NCBI RefSeq assembly: GCF_030382115.1
Contig: NZ_JAUDRJ010000003.1
Location: 3,764,960-3,785,820 of the forward strand
Length of the DNA: 20,861 nt
Direction of reading: 5' to 3'
Origin: Nostoc sp. GT001
GTDB taxonomy: Bacteria > Cyanobacteriota > Cyanobacteriia > Cyanobacteriales > Nostocaceae
Part shown: positions 15,069-20,861 of the stretch, in pieces
Position numbering within the stretch: the first letter of the stretch is position 1
How the letters are laid out: each line of letters begins with the position of its first letter
Made by a program: the position numbers and the translations under genes
Notes under the pieces: generated by a model
Databases searched by the model: none
What the model was told of the DNA's origin: nothing
Seen by the model: the letters and a program-made list of their open reading frames with translations, nothing else

Positions 15069-16327
15069 AGTTTCTTGGTATTTTCAATAATTTCAGGTTG
15101 TAATTGCGTGACAACATCTTTTCTAAAATTGATAGCTGCTGCTATAAAATAAAACTCAATAGTTGTAAAAGTATAGTCTTCAGCAAAAAAATCTAGAATT
15201 TGAGACACTAAAAACATAATAATCGGAACAGTAATTAAAGGATTAGCATATTTAACTTTAAATGCTATTTTCGCTAAAAAATTAGTAAATAGTAATAATC
15301 CAGGAATTCCTTGTTCTGCCGACACATTTAAAAATATATTGTGTGCGTGATAACCTTTCTTTCCCCAAACATTGACTCCTATCTGGTCTGGAAAAACCCC
15401 TATACCTATACCAGTAAGTGGTCTTTTAATAGTTTCATTAATAGCTGCCTGCCAGATTTGAAACCTTGAAGAACCTGTTAATACAAGAGTATGAGGCTTT
15501 TTTTCGTTTGGATTTACTGAATTTGAATTTTCTAAAAATAAATTAATTAATGGAAATATTTTACTGTCTGCTAAACCAAGTCTCCATGTAGAAACTGGTG
15601 CAGTTACAATGAATAAAAACAACAGGCTTATTAGATAAATCATTTTTCTAAAACTAATAATTTTATATATCAGCAAAAGAAATATCCCAATTAAAAAAAT
15701 TACCCACCCATTCCCACTGGCAGACAAAGCTAAGGGAATTATAAAAATGAATTCGCTTATATTTAATTCAATTTTAGAAATTTTATTCTGTTTTTCTAAA
15801 ATCAGGCTTAAACATAATCCAATGGCGACTATGACCCCAAACTGATTAGGGTTTTGCATAATGGAACCAATCTCAGGATAAAAGCTAGGGAACTTTAAGA
15901 ATTTAAAAATCCAGTTGTTGGGAAAGAAAACCTCTAAAAAACCCAAACCTGCAATTATCTGTAGTAAGTGCAATATGCAACGGTAATAAAATGTTAGAGA
16001 TGGTAGTGTTATCTTCTTAAACGTTAATATTAAAAAAGCAAAAAACAATATATAATAACTTGAGTATTTTAGACTATAAGTAATAGCAATATTTGGAAAC
16101 TCGCTCATTAATGAGGACAGCCACATCCACAAATACATGAGACTTATAGATATCAAAATTATTTTATGCTTCTTAACAACTTCTGGTAGAGATTTGAAAG
16201 ATAAACTAATGATTCCAAAACTAAATGCAGGAAGTAATAAATAATGAATACCAATATTTATTCCTGGAAATTTGATTCGGCCTAAAAGTGAAGAAAATAG
16301 TATGAGTAGAAAAAATATATTAATCAT
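15065..16327 (-). CDS. O-antigen ligase/polymerase-like (Wzy/WaaL-type) membrane protein
   Basis: This 420-residue, very hydrophobic protein has about ten or more membrane helices. The Wzy_C-type signature lies in the large periplasmic loop and just after it: GSSRFQIWQAA (285-295), LTGIGIGVF (304-312) and YHAHNIFLNVSAEQGIPGLL (326-345). That HAHN-x-FL sequence and the preceding Arg are the residues expected to bind the lipid-linked glycan in this family. It would polymerise or ligate undecaprenyl-linked saccharide at the periplasmic face of the inner membrane. Ligase and polymerase cannot be separated from sequence alone. It overlaps the downstream glycosyltransferase gene by 4 bp. Its base composition is visibly richer in A+T than that of the genes before 13,000, and I see no HIP1 site in it. 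Confidence 0.85.
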   Translation of the reverse strand: MINIFFLLILFSSLLGRIKFPGINIGIHYLLLPAFSFGIISLSFKSLPEVVKKHKIILISISLMYLWMWLSSLMSEFPNIAITYSLKYSSYYILFFAFLILTFKKITLPSLTFYYRCILHLLQIIAGLGFLEVFFPNNWIFKFLKFPSFYPEIGSIMQNPNQFGVIVAIGLCLSLILEKQNKISKIELNISEFIFIIPLALSASGNGWVIFLIGIFLLLIYKIISFRKMIYLISLLFLFIVTAPVSTWRLGLADSKIFPLINLFLENSNSVNPNEKKPHTLVLTGSSRFQIWQAAINETIKRPLTGIGIGVFPDQIGVNVWGKKGYHAHNIFLNVSAEQGIPGLLLFTNFLAKIAFKVKYANPLITVPIIMFLVSQILDFFAEDYTFTTIEFYFIAAAINFRKDVVTQLQPEIIENTKKL

Positions 16328-16716
16328 AAACTTTTATTTCAAGATATTTTGTAAGAATTCAGAATCCAGAAGTTAGAAGACGTTAATACCCAAACTTAAT
16401 AATTTTAATAAAATCAAGAAGTTATTATACGCTTGATTTTACAATTATTTTGGCTCCTGGCTCCTGAATTATTACGATATTTTTTTGACAGAATAAAACC
16501 TATATAAACCCACTTTTGCAGGTTTATGGATAGATTTTGATATTTTTTTCAAGCTATAATCCTGAACACGTAGAGAATATTACCATAATACAGTCTTCGC
16601 CAATATCATCTTTTGAAGCTATGATTAATTTGATATTTTTGCACAGCTAAATATTCTTTCTGAGGTAGAACCCAACAAAGTCGCAATCTATTCCGAATGT
16701 ACACTATCAGATATTT
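16328..16716. other. AT-rich intergenic region upstream of the polysaccharide pair
   Basis: This 389-bp gap has no credible gene. It holds the imperfect inverted repeat at 16356-16470 with a 9-bp hairpin at its centre, and a second small hairpin (ATAAACC at 16504-16510, GGTTTAT at 16521-16527). Transcription from the kinase locus enters it and the promoter of the polymerase-like gene should be in it. I cannot assign either boundary. Confidence 0.5.
16356..16470. repeat. Imperfect inverted repeat around a 9-bp hairpin
   Basis: AATTCAGAATCCAGAAG (16356-16372) is mirrored by CTCCTGGCTCCTGAATT (16454-16470), with the outer seven bases perfect. Inside it AAAATCAAG (16410-16418) and CTTGATTTT (16432-16440) form a perfect 9-bp stem with a 13-nt loop. 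The stem may act as a weak terminator or be part of a small repeat element. Confidence 0.5.
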
Positions 16717-18309
16717 TTAATTAATCATCTGCCAAATTTTGAGAATGTTCTCACCACTTCCACCATCAGCAATGGTTTGTCCATCTGGGCTAATGGCAAC
16801 GGCATAAATATATCCAGAACCTGTCTCCAAAGTGCGAATTTCCTTTCCTGTGACTGGGTTCCAAAGTTTGATTGTCTTGTCACTACTGCCACTTACAAGG
16901 GTGATAGCATTTGAACCTACACTTCGCAAAAAGGCGACAGAATTAACCTTATCATTATGTCCTTTTAAAGTGTGGATTAACTTTCCTGTTTTCAGATTCC
17001 ACAATTTAATTGTCTTGTCTTTACTACCACTGGCAAGGATGACGCCATCGGGAGCAAAAGCGACTGAAAGAATCGACTCTGGACTTTCCTCTAAGCTGCG
17101 GATTAACTTTCCTGTTCCCAGATTCCACAATTTAATTGTTCTATCCCAGCTACCACTGGCAAGGGTTTTACCATCAGGACTGAAAACTACAGATGCAATA
17201 CCATTGGTATGTCCCTCTAAGGTGCGGATTAACTTTCCTGTCTCCAGATTCCATATTTTAATTTTCATATCCTTACTAGCATTGCCACTGGCAAGGGTTT
17301 TGCTATCAGGACTGAAAGCTACGGAAGTAACTCCGTCGCCATTTCCTTCCAAAGTGCGGATTAACTTTCCTGTTTCCAGATTCCACAGTTTGATTGTCTT
17401 GTCCGCACTGCCACTAGCGAGGATTTTGCTATCAGGACTGAAAGCTATAGTCCAAATCCAATTGGAATGTCCTTCTAAAGTGCGGATTTCCTGCCCACCT
17501 GTCAGATTCCATAGCTTGATTGTCTTATCATCACTGGCACTGCCAAGGGTTGTACCATCAGGACTGAAAGCTACGGAATTCACGTCACTAGAATGCCCCT
17601 TGAAGGGTTTGGGTAGATAAGAATTTTCTGAGACGTTTTTTTGGGGCTGAATAGGCTGAGAAATAGGCTGAGAAATAGGTTGAGGAGCCTCGCTGACTGT
17701 CTGGGGACGAGACTGAAAATACCAAACTCCCCCTAATCCCAACACTAAAATGCTAGAAACTAACAGCAGTTGACTTTTCAGATTGTTATTTGATTTTGGT
17801 GAAACTGGCACCTTGTTTGTTGGGGTAGCTGCAAATGTTGGTGTAAGTATAGTTGGGGGCACTGATGACAATGGTGGTATTTGAGGTGTCAAGTCATTGA
17901 TGACTTCATCAGCCGATTGATAACGCTTTTGGATGTCTAGTTGCAACAGCTTATCCAAAACTTCACCCAACTCTACAGATATAGAAATCCCCTCTCTACC
18001 TGAACTGGTTAAATGTTGCCGCCAAGATGCAACCCAACCATAACCCTGCTGTATCCACAGTTGAGATGGGCGAACCCCAGTCAGGAGATGAAAACAAGTA
18101 GCCCCCAAACTGAATAAATCACTGGCTGGGTAAGCTTTTCCATCTTGCATCTGTTCAAGTGCAGTGTAACCGTGTGAGCCAATCACAGTGCCCATTTTAG
18201 TTTGTACTGTTGCTGTCAGCAGCTTAGAAGCTCCAAAATCAATGAGGATTAATCGCCCATCACTTTGACGACGAATAATATTCTGTGGCTTGATATCTCG
18301 GTGAATCAC
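16717..18309 (-). CDS. C-terminal fragment of the Ser/Thr kinase (catalytic loop, TM, seven WD40)
   Basis: Read from a GTG at 18309, this 530-residue fragment starts in the catalytic loop (IHRDIKPQN, D5 and N10). The magnesium-binding DFG (24-26) follows, then GSHGYTALEQMQ and ASDLFSLG of the C-lobe. A Pro/Thr-rich juxtamembrane region, one membrane helix (about 179-198) and a short linker with PISQPISQPI come next. Seven WD40 repeats (about 236-530) follow, with units such as VNSVAFSPDGTTLGSASDD and KTIKLWNL. Seven make a complete beta-propeller, presumably outside the membrane. The open frame extends upstream of the GTG to 18336, so the GTG is probably not a real start. Without the N-lobe it lacks ATP-anchoring residues. 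Confidence 0.8.
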   Translation of the reverse strand: MIHRDIKPQNIIRRQSDGRLILIDFGASKLLTATVQTKMGTVIGSHGYTALEQMQDGKAYPASDLFSLGATCFHLLTGVRPSQLWIQQGYGWVASWRQHLTSSGREGISISVELGEVLDKLLQLDIQKRYQSADEVINDLTPQIPPLSSVPPTILTPTFAATPTNKVPVSPKSNNNLKSQLLLVSSILVLGLGGVWYFQSRPQTVSEAPQPISQPISQPIQPQKNVSENSYLPKPFKGHSSDVNSVAFSPDGTTLGSASDDKTIKLWNLTGGQEIRTLEGHSNWIWTIAFSPDSKILASGSADKTIKLWNLETGKLIRTLEGNGDGVTSVAFSPDSKTLASGNASKDMKIKIWNLETGKLIRTLEGHTNGIASVVFSPDGKTLASGSWDRTIKLWNLGTGKLIRSLEESPESILSVAFAPDGVILASGSKDKTIKLWNLKTGKLIHTLKGHNDKVNSVAFLRSVGSNAITLVSGSSDKTIKLWNPVTGKEIRTLETGSGYIYAVAISPDGQTIADGGSGENILKIWQMIN

Positions 18310-18329
18310 TCCCCGCAGATGGATAAACT

Positions 18330-18791
18330 TCAGTACCTAAGCAGTAAATCTAGCAAAAGTTGGCGAATCTCCGTTTCGTTATAGTTTGCCCGCGTTTCCG
18401 ATTCTTTGAGTAAGTTTTGCCCATCGATAAACTGCTGCACCAAAAAGAGATAGCTATTCTGCTCAAAATAAGCCAATAAAGTTGGAATTTGTGGATGTTC
18501 TGCCAGTTCTTGCAGTCGGCTCGCTTCTTGTTTAAATAATTCAACGGCCTTAGTTAGTGGTCCAGTTCCCTGAAGTTTTGGCGCGAATTGCTTAACAACA
18601 CAGCATTCATTCAGTTTGTGTACATCTTTGGCTAGATAGGTTCTACCAAATCCGCCTTCGTCTGATAAAACCTGAGTGGGACGATAGCGACCTCCTAGCA
18701 GGGGTATCAATTCCGCTCTACAACTATGGCAATAGTTGTTTTTATCAGGATTTAAGGGTTTTTGGCAATCGGGATTCACACAACAGAGCAT
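18330..18791 (-). CDS. N-terminal fragment of the Ser/Thr kinase (zinc ribbon and kinase N-lobe)
   Basis: The 153-residue fragment opens with a four-Cys zinc-ribbon-like head (C4, C9, C21, C24), common at the start of cyanobacterial Ser/Thr kinases. The N-lobe has a glycine loop reading LSDEGGFGRTYLAKD (42-56), where the usual first Gly is Glu or Asp. The ATP-anchoring lysine is K67 in CCVVKQFAPK, with a candidate helix-C glutamate at E89. The hinge region follows in YLFLVQQFIDGQNL. It lacks the catalytic loop, so on its own it could not be a kinase. The ATG at 18791 has a weak ribosome binding site. Confidence 0.7.
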   Translation of the reverse strand: MLCCVNPDCQKPLNPDKNNYCHSCRAELIPLLGGRYRPTQVLSDEGGFGRTYLAKDVHKLNECCVVKQFAPKLQGTGPLTKAVELFKQEASRLQELAEHPQIPTLLAYFEQNSYLFLVQQFIDGQNLLKESETRANYNETEIRQLLLDLLLRY

Positions 18792-18983
18792 ACTGGGAAT
18801 CCATTTCAGTTGGGGTATATATTCATCTTAAGTCATGCAGTATAATCTCTCTTGTTAGTAAATATCACTGAGACACCATCCAAATCCCCAATTTCCTTAC
18901 CTCATCGGGTATTGAACAATTTAGATAACTTGCAAAAAATTGTGTTTGAGCTATGCCTTTTGACGAATTGATGGGCGTTATAC

Positions 18984-19011
18984 CAATTCACAATTCGCAA
19001 TTCGCAATTAA
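18984..19011 (+). repeat. CAATTCG heptamer tandem repeat (four units)
   Basis: The units read CAATTCA, CAATTCG, CAATTCG and CAATTAA, in an unbroken 28-bp tract. Confidence 0.8.
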
Positions 19012-19291
19012 AAAACTTAGATGCAGCAAAGCTTTCAGGGGTTAAATCTGTATCAGATTTTTCGTGAAATGGTATTAGGTCTGCTTGTGTATTACATCTG
19101 TGTGAGCAATTTAGTCAGGTTTACAAAAATATCTGGGCAAAATTCCGAAAAGCAGCAATTTAAGTTTGTAGCTCAGTATATACCTACGGAATTGAGATTT
19201 CCTCTAGTAGTCTAAATTGAAAATATAATTTTTCCGATTTGATTGTGGTCAATATTTGGGTATGTAGGATATACGAATTCATTGGATTACA

Positions 19292-19327
19292 GGCGATGCC
19301 TTTAGCAAGCCGCTAAGGTATATACGC
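19292..19327. repeat. Palindromic short dispersed repeat
   Basis: The segment starts GGCGATGCC and includes CCTTTAGC and GCTAAGG around a 5-nt AAGCC loop, then ends TATATACGC. It resembles, in degraded form, the GGCGATGCC-type small repeats scattered in Nostoc-like genomes. Confidence 0.45.
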
Positions 19328-19381
19328 TAAATTCCCCTTTCAATTTAAATCACTGCTGTGCTTAAAACAGCAACTAGTATT

Positions 19382-19427
19382 AATTTTGTCTTTCAGGAAG
19401 AGACAAAATTATCAGCAAAATTAGGAG
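19382..19427 (+). promoter_or_regulatory. Leader hairpin and strong ribosome binding site of the exported-protein gene
   Basis: AATTTTGTCT (19382-19391) and AGACAAAATT (19401-19410) form a perfect 10-bp stem with a 9-nt loop. AGGAG (19423-19427) follows, 7 nt before ATG 19435. The stem ends 12 nt upstream of the ribosome binding site, so it may influence initiation or mRNA stability. The absence of a T-run makes it a poor terminator. Confidence 0.5.
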
Positions 19428-19434
19428 TGTAATT

Positions 19435-20676
19435 ATGCTATTAGACAACAAAAACTATCGTCGCAAATTAAGTAATGTTTTAATTGGTTGCGTGAGTAGT
19501 AGTTTGTTAATCACAAGTAATGTGCTGCCTATAAGTGCTTTGGTGAAATCTCACAGTTCTCAAGAATTCATAATTGCTAAATCACCAGATGAGAGACAAC
19601 CAGAAGCAGTCAAAAAAGGAATTGAGCAAATTCCTGCTTCTCAGGCATCAATATCTCCAAGACGGAAGATATCTATTGAGTCACCAATACAGCAGACTCC
19701 TCGTGCATCGTCTAATAGAGAAAGTTCTCAGCGACGAACTTCCAGGGTTTCAGATAATAGCTCTACTCCTAGAGCATCTAGACGTAGGAATTCTAACTCC
19801 AATTCTAATCGTTCCAATGGTGGTGGTGCATCTAGATCCTCTGGAACTAGAACTGCAAATTCAAACGCCAATCGTTCTAATGGTGGCTCCAGGAGAGTTC
19901 GCAAGCCAAGTTCTAATGTCGCTACAACTGGGAACCAAAATCTCGATAATTCAGCGATTTCTTCACCTGCAACACCAACTTACAAAGAGATTAACTTTGT
20001 AGATGTTGCATTAGGTATTTTAAGTAAGAGTGACTTTCAATCTGAAGGGAGATATTTTCATTTCTATGAGTTTGAGGGCAGAGAAAATCAATTAGTTCAA
20101 ATTAGACTGATTGGCAGTAATGATACACGCAGATCGAATAACTTGAGTTTAAAACCCTTGTTGTTTCTGCACGATCCTGATAACAATATTATTGTCAAAA
20201 AAGGCGCTTTGGATAAAAGCAGTGGTGGCGATGATGCATTTATTTTTGCGCGACTGCCTAAGAATGGCATTTACAAGATTGCTGTTACTAGTCAAGATCC
20301 TCAAGATACAGGTCGCTATAGTTTGGCTCTGAGGAATGATAGAGCTAGCTATACTTTAGATGAATCAGACCAACTAACTGCCAAAAGCTCAACCTTGAAA
20401 CAAAATGGAGGCGCTTACAATGTTTCTAATTTTCAAGGTAAAAAAAATCAACTGATAAGTATTCGGGTAGATAGTGTTGATGAAGAGTTTTCTCCTTATG
20501 TAGCTTTGCTAAATTCTAAAGGACAGACGATCGCAATCGATAAAGACAAAGACAAAAGTGGTGTCTACAGTGCTTTAATTGACCGAGCGAGGTTGCCTGA
20601 AGATGATACATACTATATAGTTATTACTTCCAAAAATCCACAGGAACGCGGTAAATATAGATTGACTATTTTCTGA
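19435..20676 (+). CDS. Exported protein with a Ser/Arg/Asn-rich linker and two PPC-like domains
   Basis: The 413-residue protein has a basic N-terminus and hydrophobic stretch (about 12-36, RKLSNVLIGCVSSSLLITS) consistent with a signal peptide. Residues about 50-180 are low-complexity and rich in Ser, Asn, Arg and Gly (for example NSNSNRSNGGGASRSSG), probably disordered and strongly positive. Two similar beta-domains follow (about 186-300 and 311-413). Each has a YxVxxFxGxxxQLxxIxL-type core and ends in GxYxLxxx (YSLALR, YRLTIF). This resembles the bacterial pre-peptidase C-terminal (PPC) domain, which usually sits beside secreted peptidases or binds ligands. No catalytic domain is present. 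Its likely site is the periplasm or outside the cell. A strong ribosome binding site precedes the ATG. The neighbouring gene is a divergent kinase fragment, and no shared function is evident. Confidence 0.8.
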   Translation: MLLDNKNYRRKLSNVLIGCVSSSLLITSNVLPISALVKSHSSQEFIIAKSPDERQPEAVKKGIEQIPASQASISPRRKISIESPIQQTPRASSNRESSQRRTSRVSDNSSTPRASRRRNSNSNSNRSNGGGASRSSGTRTANSNANRSNGGSRRVRKPSSNVATTGNQNLDNSAISSPATPTYKEINFVDVALGILSKSDFQSEGRYFHFYEFEGRENQLVQIRLIGSNDTRRSNNLSLKPLLFLHDPDNNIIVKKGALDKSSGGDDAFIFARLPKNGIYKIAVTSQDPQDTGRYSLALRNDRASYTLDESDQLTAKSSTLKQNGGAYNVSNFQGKKNQLISIRVDSVDEEFSPYVALLNSKGQTIAIDKDKDKSGVYSALIDRARLPEDDTYYIVITSKNPQERGKYRLTIF

Positions 20677-20698
20677 AGTAATTACCGATTCTGGTATT

Positions 20699-20748
20699 GA
20701 GACTATTGCTATGAGTAGGATATATTTTTGATTTACCGTAATAGTCTC
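20699..20748. repeat. 9-bp inverted repeat downstream of the exported-protein gene
   Basis: GAGACTATT (20699-20707) and AATAGTCTC (20740-20748) are perfect inverted arms separated by 32 nt. They start 23 bp after the stop codon. The loop is long and no T-run follows the right arm, so I list it as a repeat and not as a terminator. Confidence 0.45.
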
Positions 20749-20760
20749 GATGCCATTAGA

Positions 20761-20782
20761 CCTGCCTTAAAAATAAGGCAGG
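20761..20782 (+). terminator. Candidate transcription-end hairpin
   Basis: CCTGCCTTA (20761-20769) and TAAGGCAGG (20774-20782) form a perfect 9-bp stem with an AAAA loop, 85 bp after the exported-protein stop codon. It is followed by purine-rich repeats and not a T-run, so termination is only a possibility. Confidence 0.35.
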
Positions 20783-20804
20783 AGGCAGAAGGCAGGAGGC
20801 AGGA
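20777..20804 (+). repeat. GGCAGGA heptamer tandem repeat (four units)
   Basis: The units are GGCAGGA, GGCAGAA, GGCAGGA and GGCAGGA. The first unit overlaps the right arm of the preceding hairpin, suggesting that the array grew from the hairpin or the reverse. Confidence 0.75.
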
Positions 20805-20861
20805 GGAAAAGACATTTTCATTATTCCTTGTGAGCGCAGCTCATGGGGTCTCTTGCATAAA

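Larger units (their letters stand above)
16717..18791 (-). pseudogene. Frameshifted Ser/Thr protein kinase-WD40 gene
   Basis: Two minus-strand reading frames together make one protein: zinc-ribbon-like N-terminus, protein kinase domain, membrane helix and seven WD40 repeats. They meet within the kinase domain. The first frame ends LLLDLLLRY at the TGA at 18330-18332. The second frame, read upstream of its GTG, gives VLKFIHLRGVIHRDIKPQN directly after a TAG at 18337-18339. Joining the segments restores a normal kinase subdomain V-VI sequence. A gain of two bases or a loss of one, between about 18337 and 18345, explains it; two extra bases fit the usual spacing (DLLPVLxFIH, from memory) better. 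The parts are described separately. A sequencing error cannot be excluded. The site is not a recognisable -1 slippery sequence, so programmed frameshifting is unlikely. Confidence 0.8.
18792..19434. other. 643-bp intergenic region between divergent kinase and exported-protein genes
   Basis: The gap holds a CAATTCG heptamer array (18984-19011), a palindromic dispersed repeat (19292-19327) and the leader hairpin at 19382-19410. A 64-codon frame at 19021-19215 has no ribosome binding site and no family resemblance, so I do not call it. Promoters for both flanking genes must be here, but none is clear enough to place. Confidence 0.5.

Noticed and set aside
16832..17620. Long open frame of 262 codons on the plus strand
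   Set aside because: It lies exactly opposite the WD40 repeats and its periodic sequence (repeated INFPV-type units) is the antisense image of those repeats, so it is a shadow and not a gene.
18325..18345. Programmed frameshift at CTTAGG in the kinase gene
   Set aside because: CTTAGG recalls a yeast +1 site, but here the required change is +2 or -1, and a +1 shift gives no kinase-like sequence. There is no -1 slippery heptamer. Mutation or sequence error is simpler.
19021..19215. 64-codon frame upstream of the exported-protein gene
   Set aside because: It has no ribosome binding site and no family resemblance, and it starts right after a heptamer array. The hydrophobic stretch is short. I consider it chance.

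Overview
The window looks like chromosome from a filamentous, Nostoc/Anabaena-type cyanobacterium. The palindrome GCGATCGC (HIP1) recurs through most of the first 14 kb. Small dispersed elements and heptamer tandem repeats typical of Nostocales fill the gaps between genes. Several proteins are cyanobacterial or plastid-type families: a Tab2 RNA-binding protein, an MPBQ/MSBQ-type methyltransferase, an NdbB-type quinone reductase and a WD40 Ser/Thr kinase. I see no rRNA, tRNA, CRISPR array or complete insertion sequence.

Layout. (1) 68-2318: a membrane histidine kinase overlapping its OmpR-type response regulator. (2) 2319-3971: a probable MITE, then a sensor protein (4-helix-type sensor, HAMP, coiled coil) that stops where a histidine kinase core would begin, then an inverted-repeat-bounded element. 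(3) 3972-6351: divergent prenylquinone genes, a methyltransferase on the minus strand and an ndbB-like reductase on the plus strand, sharing a 199-bp gap with a 9-bp inverted repeat. (4) 6584-10069: three plus-strand genes separated by repeat-rich gaps: a HAD-like protein, a Tab2 protein and a PmbA/TldE-like protein. (5) 10290-12917: a ClC-type chloride transporter fused to two CBS and two universal-stress domains, with a copy of the same hairpin MITE on each side. (6) 13097-16327, all minus strand: a SnoaL-like protein, a small membrane protein, and an AT-rich pair (glycosyltransferase plus O-antigen polymerase/ligase-like protein) overlapping by 4 bp. (7) 16717-18791, minus strand: a Ser/Thr kinase-WD40 gene broken by one frameshift in the kinase domain. 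(8) 19435-20676: an exported protein with a basic Ser/Arg/Asn-rich linker and two PPC-like beta domains.

The genes do not form one pathway. The functional pairings I can support are the kinase/regulator pair, the divergent quinone genes and the polysaccharide pair. I found no clearly undescribed multi-gene system. The most interesting observations are a ClC transporter with Gln at the gating-glutamate position, its two flanking MITE copies, a heptamer repeat embedded in its coding sequence, and the two broken or truncated signalling proteins. All family assignments come from reading motifs by eye; no database search was run.
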